Source of the DNA: Atriophallophorus winterbourni
Taxonomy: Eukaryota > Platyhelminthes > Trematoda > Plagiorchiida > Microphallidae
DNA length: 64,000 bases
Assembly (NCBI GenBank): GCA_013407085.1
Contig: JACCGJ010001305.1
Location: 1-64,000 of the forward strand
Reading direction: 5' to 3'
Part shown: in pieces, positions 36,501 through 51,500 of the stretch
Position numbering within the stretch: the first letter of the stretch is position 1
Layout of the letters: the number at the start of each line of letters is the position of its first letter
The notes under the pieces: generated by a model
The model's input: the letters and a program-made list of their open reading frames with translations, nothing else
Told to the model about the DNA's origin: nothing
The model's database searches: none
Position numbers and translations under genes: made by a program

Positions 36501-39500
36501 GTGTGTCTGTATTTTTTGTTCATGACCATTGGTTTAACCCCACCTACGTGTGTTTGGGCACAAGTGATCGTGCCAACCTTATCCAACTGTGGCTTGCAAG
36601 CACAACTTGTTTACCATTGCTCCACTGTTTCAAGGCAAGCGGATCCTGTTAATGGAAAATTTTCGTGACCGATCGGGGAATTAAAATCATGAAAAAAGAA
36701 AGTTTGTAATGAATCAGCGAGAGTAGTTTATTGGTAACGTTTCGCTTCTGACTCAGAAGCTTCGTCAGAGACCAAGGGTGTCAGTACGAACAGAGAGCGA
36801 GCTTGAATTTCGTTCACCTGACCAATCCTAAGCTGGTTAAGAACTGCACTTTACCAATAAACTACTCTCACTGATTCATTAAAAACTTTCTTTCTTGCAA
36901 GCGGATCCTGTTCGTACTGTCCATACCTGCTGACTACAAACAGCGCGAAACCGGTCATGGGATGTGTGCGTGATGGAAATGCATGCGACTGATGATCTTC
37001 GTTTTTTTATTTTCAGCAGTGAAGGTACTTTTTATTAAATATCCAATGGTTTATTTTATTTGAAAATCTCACATTTTATGTTGCAAATTTGACGGCTCCT
37101 AACGAATCCGCAAGAAATAAACCAGGCTGGAGCACTTGTCTCTTTTATTTTACCGACTTCTGTATTATTTTTCAATGAAAACAATAACCAACATTGTGCT
37201 AAATCTTGAAAATTGAGTATGTAGTCGACCATTTATTTCGTCCGAGGACTAATTATGACTACCTCGAACCAGTCAGCTGAACTTCATCGCACCTAACAAA
37301 TCATCTAACGGCGTTTAAGTGCTCGGGATGTGAGAAATTCAGAAACTGGTCAAAACATGTAAAGGCTTATATACATGTGTATGTGCAAACTGACATATCT
37401 AGCTCAGCAAGCTCAGTGCCGATCATTGGCTGTACATTTCTTAGGGAACTTAGGATAGTAGTAAGTACTAAATGACAAAGCATCTATTCAGAAGCGAAAC
37501 GTCACCTGTTAACTGTGGATGCTGAATTTCATTCTTTAAAGGTCAACCGCTTAAAAAAATGTGTCTCCACGTGGACAAATGCCGGTATTGATTAGCCTCT
37601 CAAAATTACACGGCACTTGTGCCATAGCATAACTTGGTATAACTTGAATAATACAGCTGCTCTTCTGCTCCCGTACTCAACACACTACTAACTAGACTTT
37701 GTCATCCATCCATCCCTGTGGAATCAAAGCGGAAATGGAACACAATCCAGCATCAGCGCTACACAGTCAACTCAGCAGCATTGATAAAAATTCAGAAGGC
37801 GGATCAACCGACTGTTGTTTAAAATCTCTCAAGTCTTGACCGCGATAAATGCTACGATGCTATGCGAAGAGGATTTGATTGCCTAACGTTACGATCAAAG
37901 TCTCTAATCTGAACATATTCGGATCGAGGCCATCATCGATCAACCAGCACTTCCAGTTGGATGTCAAGAATAGGAAAAGGACTAACGATGAAAGATGAGA
38001 TAAGTGCGATGAACAGAGAGACAACTACCGCATACAAGTCTGAAACTTCACCACGAAGCAATTTGGAGGAATAGTTGATGTCATATAGCTCGATAAAGGA
38101 ACGTATTACACAATCGATACGAGCACGGCGAAGTCAGTTGAGCGACATCTAGCATTTAACTTACAAATATTAGTTTCTATAAATGAAGAAGAGATGATTC
38201 CTCCGTTAATATCACTCGCACACACCAGCTTGTATGCAGCTCATCGGATTCTGAGCAAAAATATTGAGAAATACACTATTAAGCTGACTGGAAAATGGCG
38301 CATTTTCTTGTCACATAGGGTCATGCTTGGGATATCCTTTAACAAGTTGTCGGCACGTTGTGAAGATGCGAAGTGCATTCACGAGCTTTCGGATGATAGC
38401 GAAAGCAGTCACAATCTCGCAATTTTTCGGATTTCTGGATGATTGTATGAGAATGGTCCAAGCGACAGCATTGTCGTAAGATGAAGAGATGGATAACGTA
38501 AGAAGCTATCGAACGAATTGCAATTCGTCAAGGTTTGTCATACGAGACGAACCGATTGACAAAGTAAATCTAATTGACAACCGGGACAAGCATGTTGAAT
38601 GTCATGGTCACGTGATTTGGATATACGAGGTAGGCGTGTGTTCGTCTTGTGCGTAATAAACGCGTTTTTACCTATTGGCTGTTCTCTTGTGTTGTGGGAT
38701 TCGTGAGTGAACGTGATTAAAGTTGGAATGGTTGACCTTCTGGATGAATTGGGACACAATCTTCAAGTGGGTGTGAAACGCAGGGGGTAACGTGGTTAAA
38801 GGTGAATCGAATATCATGAACTTGCGTGAACAACGTTAGGACAGGATATGCGCCATTAGCCTTGATAGACCTGACGCAATCGCACCCACAAACTACAAGT
38901 TACCGCCTACTTCATTTGGCCGGTGCCGAACAAGCAACGTGATTTCAAGAACAAAGGGAATTGAATTAATCGTTTAACGTAACAAGTCAATTTTTGGAGT
39001 GCCCGACAAAACTTCGGACCCTTCTTTGTACACTTTAAAATAATCGCTGAGCTCATGCACTTTACAAAACCCCGTAGACTTAAAATGAGCTAAACGCATG
39101 CATGCTGCTACTCTAACCGATTGCACTAATCTTTGCATTATTACACGATCCCAAACATATATTTGAATCGAAGCTAAACGCAATTATTAACTGACCTGAT
39201 AAGCTGACGTACAGGTACAGCTGGCGGAGGTATGCTTATATAGTGTAAAAATGCTCTGCAAACAAAATGTAAAAGAAATCTGTGTGAATAATTAAATGCC
39301 CCCGTGTCTAGTATGACAAACTTACCCTCGACATGACTAAACATAGGACCAACTGGGAGTTTGAAATCAACCGGATGGTAACCGGTGATTATCGAAGCAG
39401 AATGAAGGGCTTGAGTTGACACATGCTGCACGCGTTCTTCCTGTAGGTTGGAAAAATTAGTCAGTAGTATTGACAAGAATGAAGTAAAAGCCAAGTAAAG

Positions 39501-42500
39501 TTGGAGAGCACCGTAAACTCACCACCACGGCTGGAACAAGTTCATCTGCGGTAACAGCCTGAAGAATAAAAATACAGAAAAAATAAATGAATTCAGAAGA
39601 TGGACATAGTGAAATTTATTTCCGACTGCAAAGAAGCGACCTTGTTTCCATTTCAATGAAATTCAAAGTAACAATTAACAGAACACACATGAAGCCGATG
39701 ACATACACTGGCAAAAATTCATGGCTTAGAAGTGAATAATCTATAGAAACAATCCGTCTGCAAGCAGTTAAGTTCATCAACGGTATTTGCTAATTTGTAA
39801 ATAAGATGTATCGAGATAGAGAGAGCGATTTTGTGGGATCAAATTTGACTATAAGCAAAGTAGTGTAAGCATTATTCTGTAAGCAGCTTAGTGGCGTTTC
39901 ATGTCACGTGTATCTCCACCTCGGATAGTACAGTGGAGAATGAGTAGATCTTTCTTTGTTTATGTGATCGAACCTACGTAGAGTTGCGATGTTACGTGAT
40001 GAAGCGGACAATAGATTCAAACACAAAAACGTGCGCACTAGGAGATACAGTATCACTGAAATTAACATCTTCAGAACCAGCGGCCAAGATATGATGGTTA
40101 AAAACAAATTGCTCATTCTAGAACTGTCGCAATTGAATCGCGTACAAATAGAGTAACCGGTAATCTGTTTATGCTTGGTTGTTATCGCATTGTTTTACGC
40201 TTTCATGGCACGTTGTTGGCACGATTTCGTTCATCTCCTCCTTTCTGCCCACATTTTTCTCCACGCGCCGAAACTGGGCATACATTAACTGCATAGCCAT
40301 GAAGATTTCCCGATAATCAGGCAAGTCCGGTAAGCGAGAATTCATTGATCGGAACTCTTGCGGCAGGAAATAATGAAACGGCATCGTAACATCGCATCCA
40401 GGTGTTGAATAAGAATAGGCTGATATCCGAACCGGGTTGCAACAAGCAAGTACGCATATTATGACTGAATTGAACTCACGGTATACACCGGTTTTCATGC
40501 TGTTTGCTCCTATCCAGTGGAAATAAGGTTCGCTTCAGCCATGACTCGTGCTTTTTTCTTCATCAACACTGTCTGCTGGTTCACCCCTTTACATTCGAGT
40601 GCGCGTGTATGTGCGGTCACTCTATCGATCGCAACACGACCTTGTTTCTTATTGGATACGCGTTTACACCCTACCGTGGACGCATTCGCTAGTAAATTCG
40701 ACTCGTTGAAGGGTACACATTGACGCGTAGCGCTGCTATAGCCGATATCCGTTGTTGAAAGTGATGATCATGTTTACTACTTATCACAAAGCACTAATAA
40801 CGAAAACAGAGCTGCAGAAAGTCATTATCGAGTACTTACACGCTGATTAAAACGTCCGTTCGGAATGAGCTCTCCACCAAATCGAATTTCCACCAAATAA
40901 TCCCCTCGGATGGGTGGTGTGTAATAGATATGCACACGACCGTTCGCTCCCTCGTGGATTTCCACATCAGCATTGGCGCCAGAAGGCGTCACAATGCGAC
41001 ACGTGACTTGTCCCGCACCCGCTTGAGCGGTATTCACGGTGATCACGCATTCCTGACCAACCGGTATACGACTGTCGTTTCCGCCTAGAACGAAATATTG
41101 GTCATGGTGTTTCATAAAGTGGGTTATGAAGCTGAGTACCAAAATTCAAACAATACATACTACCAACATGAAGGAGTTTCATTGATTTTTGGTAGTCATA
41201 GTTCCGGAAAATACTGGTTGATTGGATAAAGTGTATAAAAAGTTTAATCACAGTCCTAACATTGATTACGAACTTGCCAAATGTGCAGGGCCAGTTGAAG
41301 TCACATTCCACAAATGAGAAGCAAATGAAGTTCGAAAAACGCTAAACGATCATGTTCTACTTGCACAGTGGTCAAGACATTCGCCTTGCAATCATCAGGC
41401 CCGTGCCAAATCCGACTGCGGTTAAGCATTTAAATGAAATGTGTTCACTCTATTTCCTCATTATAACCAGGTATTGAATTGGCACCGATAATGGTTACGA
41501 GAATAACTGTGGCAGTCTATTAGCCTGTCCAGTGGGTGAAATCGTATTACCTGTAGAGCATCGTGCTAAGGTGATCAAAGCAGCCGGGTCAGAAAAAGTG
41601 TAATAATAATATTATTATTACTATTATCATTATTATTAGTTTAATGAAACGAGACAAAATGCCCATTCATTCTAATCGTGTCGAGAAGTTTATTGTGATG
41701 AGGCCGTGATTGCAGCAAAAGAAATACAAGGGGTTCTAGTTTGTTTCTTATAGCAAATTTATTACGAACCAATTCAACAACAAAGGGTTTTTCGAAAAGA
41801 TTTAAATTATCGCTGAACTTTTTGATCAACTGACAAATAACACAAAATGTGATCGAAAGTGGCCAGCTGAATGCACCTATCTTGCCTCTAAACACTAATT
41901 TCAAATCGGAATACGGAAAAAAACATTCAAATTGATTTCGGAAGCAGTATTTGATGGCTCACTTTCTATCCGGCATAGATCAGCACGGCCAGATGGAGCG
42001 ACTGGAACCAAGAATGGACTTTCCGGTATCTCCTGCCCGCCATATTTGACCCGAACCGTGTGCCTTCCGACGATCATTGGGCGATAATGGCATGTGTAAG
42101 TAGCATCACCGTGATCAACGACCTCCAGTTGCACAGGTTGTCCTTCGGGATCCTTTAAAGTAACGCAGGTTGATGTGTGCAATCGCAGATTGCTCATAAG
42201 AAGAATATCATTGACACCACAACGCGGCGTACCGGTCACAACACAATGACAGATGTAAACATACAACAGCCTACATCAAACGTTTCAGGTGAAAGCATGC
42301 ATATAAACATCGTGCGGAAACGTTGCTATGGTGACAGTATCAAACATAGCAGGTCACAACAAGTTACGGTTCCCCATTGAAAATAGGAGTATTTATATTT
42401 TAAGTTCTAACTTAAAAGTATCTTTTTTGCCTCAAGTAATTACGTGATCAATATAATTTGGTGACGATTAAAATTCTATCGTCAGCGTTCACCTCGAATA

Positions 42501-45500
42501 TTCAGTATCTGTGGCAGGCATATTGATAATTCAAGGGGATTTCCGGCTAAATTTAAATGCAGCAAAAATGTGTAAGCTTAGTTAGATCTGCGTGGTTTTC
42601 ACCCAGCACTGGTTGTCCACCCACACGGCACACCGACACAACACCGTATCGTTCACCCTTTACCTGCGATCAATGCGAACTATCGACCGCAAAATGTCAG
42701 TCCGGGGCTAGTGGACAGTTAAAAATAGTTCACGCGGTGGCCAAGTTACTACCAATATTAGTAACACCAAATTGAAAGATAAGTTCGATCAGGATGGCGT
42801 TCTGAACGCTATTCAATACCGGTACCATGCTGATGTACCCGTGTTGAAGTTGTCCTGAGGAATTCACCAATGAACGAAGTATTAGGAGCAATATTTATTT
42901 CATGAATACAAGATGAATTTATATGAAACAACAAAGCTTGATAAAATGAATAAAGCTTAGGATACTGTGAATTTAAACTAGGCTGACAACCGAAATCCCA
43001 ACATAATCAACTCGGAACACACTGGGTCAGATTTCCCAGTGTATTAATCATTCAACCGTTCTCGGAATGGGGGAGATTATTCTGTGGATCCTGATGTGTA
43101 GTTGGATCTAGGGAAATTGGCTGTGGAGCATCTCGCGACGACTTCAGATGACACAACGAAGTCATACAAAATGTATTTACAACAGAAAGTATTGATGGAG
43201 GAAACATTGATTGAAGAAATAAAGAAAAAAATAAGTGGATAGTTAGAATTTTCGAAAAAAATCAAGAAAATATTCGACGCAAATTAGTAGATTAAATTAT
43301 GATAATAAATTATTCGTTTATCCAAGTATGTCAGATGATATTCCTGAACTGACATTAATATCCTGAGCTACACTGAAGATATCACAAAAGTAATGTTGAA
43401 AGATGATAAGTTTGCCTTCCTTGATTGAAAAACGACCGACACACAACATTTGATGCCCATTGTATCAAAAGTGATAAACTAATCCCATAAAGGAAAATCG
43501 TTCAACATAAACCGCGCGGTATATGGCCACCAATGCAAACACTATTATAGTGGATATGATGACAAAGTAATCATAATAAGATGCAATCTCAAGATTCTAA
43601 AATTTGATACAAAGAGTCCTTTTGTGCTCCTATAACGAATCTGTTCGAAGACAAGGAACCCGTTCAAGAAAGACCTGAATGAGATATGGAGATTATTAGA
43701 AAATGACAATGGAATGTAATGCTCGATGTATTGCTTCGCGCACATCCTACGCAAATCGCCAAACACCGTGGATCCATGTTCGAATAATCAATATATCGAC
43801 AGCGCAAATTTTATGACAAAATCTACAGGAAGAAGTGCAGGTATTTATTGTCCGATGACACTTTCCATCCCACGAGACTATTTTCTTTTTGCTAGATCTT
43901 TGACTAGGAGAAGCAAACAATACATGTCGAGTGAATGGAGTATCACTTACGGACACTGATAATTCCAAATCACCCAAACCGGCTTCTCTCGTATCCACAT
44001 GGAAGCTTGTAGGCATCGTAGCCGGTAAACCCAAGGGTCGTGTTGGATGTACACCTTCGCCAGTGACCCGAACGCGATGCGGCTCGAATGCGGGCAACAC
44101 GTGTTGCGTGAATGGAGAGCGAGCGACATGACTCGACCCTTGGCGCACTTCGATCTGACACGGCCCCTCGGTAGCAGGCACATAAGTAACGTCGTACACA
44201 CCGGGGTGGGTTGGGCGTGGAACGGTTTGAGCAGGGGTCGAACGGCCAAGACGATCGACAGTGTTCACCTGTTTGGAGAGAACAATTATATGGCTTGTTT
44301 CGTGTTAAACATGGAAGCCTGGTTGAAAAAGATTAACACAATCATTCAACATCACGTTGCTCATGCGCTGCATGTAGAGGGATTTGGACGAGTTATCGCG
44401 AGTCTTGAAGTAGTGAGTGGAATTTTGAAACAAGTGTTGTGTTCAAAGACAGATTCATTATGGAAATCTGGAACCAGGGCTGAATTGATCTTAATAGCAT
44501 TACATATAATTTACTAACTTTCCGTTCATTACTGTTATTCCTGACTGGTTTCCAAATCCTTATACTTGATTTAGTGGATGGGTGAGAGTAAAGGTTTAGC
44601 AGTAAATCTGTGAATATACGTTCAAACACCAGGGGTGTTTTACATGAAACACATAATAGTGTGGCCTGATGTTTTAACGCATTTTGAAATATATGGGTAT
44701 GCATAATATACACACAATATACCCTGAGGAAAAACCAGAACGAAACCAACAGCAGATTAATTTAAGACATTCGTTATAGTTGCTTGACATCAAATTATCT
44801 GCTGTATATACCGAGATATGAACGTGGATTCGGACAACGTAAAGCATCACCATATACGGCGAGTGAACACTAGGATATGATCTCGTGTTTGAGGCTCTAA
44901 ATAGCAAAATATTTTATCCATATTGTAAATTCTAAGAATGTTGTGTGTAGCGACTTGATTTCGTTCCGTTTAACTTCATTTCACTGTTATCAAACGTTTG
45001 GACAATCAAAGCATCTATTCCAAATGGTAGCTCAATGCTGAACGTCACTGACTCTGTTGCAAGGAAAAACAAACTACAGTATCCAACCAATGAGATTACA
45101 GTGTTCAGGTTTTCGAACTTTGTCAAGCGGTTTCATAAAATCAAACTAGATGGCGATGCATTAATTTTCTTGAAGCTCCATAATGCAGGCGGATGTGCTG
45201 ACAGTAAACTTTCAATTACAGCTCTTACCATCGTTAGCAGACCGTAGCAATCAAAATTTGAAAATGTACAGTAACCACAAAAGTTCGTGTGATTTCAATC
45301 GAAACATGGTTTGCGGCGAAACATGGGATAAACTCTCGTCAGTAATGTTGTACGACCTCCGTATCAGCAATGCGAAAAGCTGAGTACAAGTATGGGTTAA
45401 ATAGCAGTGCATCAAATATTTTTCACACGTAAAGGAACTTATTCACTTTGAAAGACGAGTGAAATTATCCTTTTACTTTTCAATGACTTACGTAAATCGG

Positions 45501-48500
45501 TGCGTCACCTGCTTGGGAGGCATCTACTGTGAATGTCGCTGGCTGCTGTGCACGAGCTCCCCGTGGTTCTAACCCAGGACCGTAGCATCGAACTCGACTA
45601 GGATCCACTTTATCACGTATTGGAACTTGGAATGGACTACCTGCAAGCGAGATAGGAGAATGGTAATTCTTGCTAAAAGATATATGGAGAGAAACCTTCC
45701 ATTTCCAAGGCTACGTACTCACGACATTTATGTTTGTACATGAAAGAAATTTAAGTCCGGTTGAAAATTACATGGATGCAGCTCTCAGTGAACCGCGTAC
45801 TTTTACTCACCAGGTATGTTCATATCATTGAACTTTACATATACATCGTAGGATCCAGCCCTCGTAGGTAGATAGTCCACAGTACAAGTTCCATCTTTGT
45901 TATCGTGGCATTGAAGTTGCGCGTCAGCCGGACCCTCTAAAGCTAAACCGAGTGCCCCTTGTCCAGCTCCATCGAGGTCGACGGTAAAACGCTGCAACTC
46001 ATGTGTTAGCCCACCTTCCAAGCCAGGTCCGTAAGCATGAACTCTGGAAGGATCGCTACCTGGGGCCACGTTTACAGGAAACGGGCTTCCATTCACGGGA
46101 GCACCGTCGTACGTGACTTCAATATGGTGCAAACCTGGAATCGAATAGTAAATATTCCGAAAATAACACGACGTAAAACAAAGGCAAACCAGAGCAAATG
46201 GCTTAAAATTGTTATGGATACTGTGCATTAACGGTGATGCAACAGCGGCATTTTTATCGTCAAATCAAGAATAGAATCGCTTTGCAATGAATCGTTGAAC
46301 AAATAGACTATGTTATAAACAAAGTTATACTTGAATACCACTGTTACAACGAACCACGGTATTCAAAAACAGAATCACATAATGATTACTGGTCAAGAAC
46401 TCAAGTTTCGCTCACATCACCCGCACGTACACACCACTATCGGTTTATGGTTGTTTGCCGTCATCAAGTGGAGATAGTAAGATTGGGTTCAGTGAGCCGT
46501 GAAACAGTGGATAAGTGTTCATCCATAAGCGCCCTGAGTGCTTGACCAGGAATCACTATCGGATTCTGTTTTTGAACACCGTTGTAGGAACCCTATGTAA
46601 CAGTGGCATTCAAGTATCACTTTGTTTACCGCTCATCCACTGTTTCAAGGCTCACTGAACCCAATCTTACTGTTTCCACCTGATGACGGCAAACAGCCAG
46701 AAATCGTTTGTACGTGCGGGGTGTGTGAAAGACTATGAAAAGTGTTTATATTTCGACGCGACATATTGTTTATATAGTCGTATGGAGGTGTGCATACTAC
46801 AGCCCGGCAGTTATATTCAAAACATAAAATAAGTTTAATGTTGTTGTTGTTGGCCTCTTTCTGTCGATCCCGACAATGGATGCACATCACAGCGCATTTC
46901 GGCTTCATGTCCACCAGCGTTTCATATGGCTAAACAGTCTGATTCGGGAAAACAATCTCACCCGCAATGCTCATAGGGATAAGCAGCGCTCAGCCTGTCG
47001 GCGGAAGTTGCATGCTGACGGCGTGATCTAAGTTCAGCAGCCAGGAAAAGTGTCAGCTTTACACATGGCATACAAGCGCTCCTTGTTTACAAATTGAACT
47101 GTATTTAACACCAACTGATTTCAAATTACATGCACAAGCCCGTATAGGTTATCCATGCGGATTATTCCTTTTGCGTTTTTGTGTACATCAACGACAGAGT
47201 GACACCATGATAGGTTTCATTGTCCTTGTTGTTATATCGAAGTTCATATTATGCCATATTTCGTTGAATTAACTGTAGCCACTAGTTCTAGCGACTCTAC
47301 CGTTTGGTTTTACTTAAAAAACCGACAAGTTTCTGCAAATAATTTCGGTTGGATCCGGATTAGAATTTTTGCCATGATGAATGCCCAAGAGATTAAATCA
47401 CACAAGAACGTTGTGCACGTGTCGGTGAACAAGCACAACAAGATTTCTCATGAGCTTTAGATTTGCGCACTTTCCACCCACACAACACGTGGTCTGTTTA
47501 GGAGGAGCAAATGGACTCGGAACTAAAATCATGCATTTCCATTACAGAACTATTTATTGTAATTTTTCACGTATCAGATGAAAATGAATAAGCGGTTACT
47601 CTCGTACGACTCACCACTCAACAAACAGCGATTTTATAATATGGAATTGCATCCATCCATGATTGGATATAGCCACAAGGCAGTGGAGGTTTGAGATAAG
47701 TGTTTTCGTTACCCTTGAACTCAAGAAGTTGACCATTGCGCAGACCGCACTTGCGGTACAAAAACGTTTGCAAAAGAGATATGATAGTTCTTGACATTGA
47801 CACTACGAGTTGGGATGAATTTGCTCTGGACCACTCATTTTAGAGGTCATGTGTAAACGGTCGTCTGCAAACCGGGGAGAAGCAGATACTACTCTCAACT
47901 GTTAATCGTTGACCACGCAGTCAGCGAGCAGTTGACATCGTTTGTCCGAGTACTGTCTATTGCTGTGAACGCTGTGGGAGAGACTGTCCATCCCGAATCA
48001 AACAATTCATGAAGCATGAAAACCTCATGCGCTTCTGCTGTACATCCGTGGTCGACCGTGATCAAAGAGGCCAACAACAATAAGTCACACCAATGTGAAA
48101 AGCTACTGTTAAAATATTTTTTTCGAAATGAATCGTTTTTCAGTATTAGAAAATTTAATCAACCGAAAATCTTTGAAACCAAATCGCTGTGATGAATGCA
48201 ATGGTTTAATTAAACGCGAAAATTGTAAAAATCAGCTTTTCACATAATTTGAATTAGTTAGACGTCCAAAGAGAGCAGAAAAATCGGTACCGACTGCGAC
48301 AGCTTAGCCGATAAAGTGCAGGCTGTTCCACACCATGTATCAGTAAAATCATTCTTTTGAGATCAATGTTTGTACAATATAATTCCTTCGCATTGAAATG
48401 ATTACCTTCATCAATTGGAGAATAACTACACTTCCATGTGCCGTCACCATTGTTTTGTACCAAGCAGGCAGTACGATGTTTATGTGGATTGACAACAACG

Positions 48501-51500
48501 GCCTTGACCAAACCTCGACCTTGAGGGTCTACTGCTTTAGCATCCACGGTGAATTTGGCGAACGATTCCTTCAATACTCCTGTATGAAAAGCAAAAACAG
48601 TCGATGTATCACGGATCAGTTTGAAAATAAAATCCGCCATGCAACACTTAGTGAGTTTTATCGAACAGTCCTAGAAAAAGCACTGAATTATGCCGTAAAA
48701 TAAAAGGGAAGGTTGAGTGAATAAAACGTTCAAACACGTTAGCGTAGAATCGAATAAGCGACATGCACCAATCGCGGATGGATGTTTCATTTCAATGGTA
48801 ATGCAATATAAGGAGCAATAAAAAGATGTCATGCGCTCATGCCTTTCCTTTATCATACCGGTAGGCTGCAAACCAGGCCCATATGCATGAACTCGAGAAA
48901 CATCCACGTGTTCTCTTCCTGGGGGTGCAACGCGAACTTGGTACGGACTTCCTTTGATATGCAAATCTTTGTATAACACATTAATGGAATAAGGTCCGGG
49001 TTCTATCGGAAGATATTCAACTCCACATGTTCCGTCTCCATTATCGTTGTAGTTAATTTTCGCTTCAGCAGGTCCTTCGATTGTAACACTCAAAGGTGCT
49101 GGTGGAGCGTCACGGCTGTCAATGGTAAAGTGAGCCGGTCTTCCAGCTGTTGCATGGTGTAAACCGTCACCGTACGCTCGGACGAGACCGGCTGCTTCCA
49201 TTGTACTCATCGGAGACACTGGGGCGTATTGCTGAGTAGCATTGGCCATAGGATAAACGGCTTCGTGCACCGGAGCTTCGGGAGCAGCGGTGGTATGAAA
49301 CGGACTGCCATTAATTGGCACACCATCAACATCTATAGCCACAGTGTGTGGTCCAACGACAGTTGGTGTGAAAGTTGGTGTGAATCCGTCGATTGTTTCT
49401 GCCATGGTACAGGGAACTCTCATTCCAGATGGTGATTTGACAACCACATTTGGACGTGGTTTACTGTTAGACGGTGGCCCAGCTCCTGCAGTGATCACAT
49501 CGAATTCCACGGGCTTGCCTACCGGGATATCTATATGGTGTAAATGTTGATATCGAAGCCACGAATAATTACATATTCAAACTTGAGAATGAATAAGTTA
49601 TATGGTTGCTGATATAGAAAAAAATTGGCGTGAATTTGCAGAAATCATCATACACTTGATTTATCATTATACGCATGACTGGATTTTATTGAACAGGAAT
49701 GGATTCAAGGGCTGCAAAACAGAGTGCATCAGGCAACCTGGAACCGATAAAGCATGCAGGAAGCTGGCAACATTAAATGAATGAAGTGAACATTTTCTGT
49801 AGATCTATGTATTGGTTTAACATAACATACAATTCTGGGGACTAAATGCAATCACGAGATCCGTCGAGTATAGTTAGTTATCTAACCTTACACGTGTGAT
49901 ATGTGTGTCGTACTAAGTAGCCAGAGACCGTAGAATCGGGTATTGTGGGCCTTGATGACGCTTGTTAAAAATAAAGGAATACGAGTGTTTAGTTATGGAC
50001 GTAATATTTCGGGCCTTTGAAATTAAACTATCAGAATGTGGTCGGCATTCCTCTGGTGAGTGCGCCTCCACAAAATCTCACGTATGCAATAGGACCTTCA
50101 ACAAAGATGGATTGCATTTATCGCGTGGAAATTCGCGGGCTTCCGCCTTGCCAAAGAACGCGGAATTTGAAGAAATGAGAAGCAGCAAGTAAGTGACACA
50201 TGGTTAACTAAATTAAAGCTATTCCGAATAGAATGGAGGAACCAGACCTGTTACCAGCCATCCCTGAATTGTGAGGAAAATAATTGAAAGACCGCAAGTT
50301 AGAGTTTCCTAAAACGAATTTTCTCTAACTCTTTATAGCCAAATGGATAATATCCCACTTTCGTCCAAAAATGGCTTTACCATTAGGATAGCCGTACGAA
50401 ACACTTGATCGTTCACACAAAAAAGAAATTCTAGCGCAGTTTGTGGATACCCGTACGTTAATTGTCTGGAATAAAAGAAAGCTAAACTCGCGAACCAGTG
50501 AGTTAATGGCATTCTCGCGACAGATTTCGCACCAAATTTATTCTGTTCAAAATACAAAAGCAAATGTTCATCTCAAGACCATCGGGCGTCAAGACCATCC
50601 CGAAGGAAATTTAGGAATTGCCCTTGGTGATTTTATCAAACATTGGTTACAAATGAGTCGGTGTAAATGTTTGCCTTGCAGGAATTTCTCAATCTTGTTC
50701 CATCAGTGTAACCTAAACAAATTTTAATATTGAATCACTCACTAGGACTAAGATTTTCTACATGGATCTTTGACATATCCACGTTGGGTTTGACCGGTAC
50801 ACGGAATGGACTTCTTGGAACCTCGGTGTTGTTGAAGAAAACATGCACGGTGTACATTGGACCCGGGGTATTCGCGGTATATGCGACACGGAATGTCCCA
50901 TCTCGCAAATCTTGTGTATCCATCGCCACATCTCTACCACATTCATCCGTGACACTAATCCCAACGTTGCCTGCAACGAAAATGCATCGAACATGACAGC
51001 GTGAGCACGAATATGGCATGCATCATATACCTTCGAATAGTCTTCATAATGGCAACATGTTTGACAGTTTGAGAGAGCGAAGCACTGGTTGTCTCCAACA
51101 CAAGAAACAGTCACTCGAAGATGAAATTTGATCATTCATAGACAATTATATTGAAATTTGGAAACATCAGCTAAAACCTAGAAATTCAGCCAGCAATAAC
51201 TAAATCCTTTGACTCATCTGTCAACACCCAAAAACTCGTCCACCATAATCAAATAATGCGAAGAAGCTTGTTAACTAAGCGAATGTTTCTATTGATGGCA
51301 AGATAATTCAATTCAAGTTATATTCAGGTAGAAAGTATTTACCTTGACAAAAACCTTAGGACGCTAGGAGTGAAAGTGTAAGTAAAATAGTAAAATAGTG
51401 CACTGAAATTAGACTGCACAGCGTAAACAGAATTCGGAGATGAATGATGTAGTAAGAAATCGTCTAGCTCTGAAAATCATGCGATCCGTTCAAGTGGGTA

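Larger units (their letters stand above)
35802..39325 (-). other. Filamin intron of 3.5 kb
   Basis: Holds the palindromic hammerhead-like repeat at 36695-36897 and repeat R1 copy 2 at 38528-38860. No filamin coding was recognised. Confidence 0.7.

Noticed and set aside
42153..42266. Upstream extension of the repeat 14-like exon ([12 protein letters not shown])
   Set aside because: The exon start at 42152 gives exact phase and spacing with the previous exon; the extension would add residues not fitting the fold.
43747..43950. Continuation of the 43951-44268 frame past the donor
   Set aside because: It runs into intron after GTAAGT; the joined reading to 42152 restores the filamin pattern.
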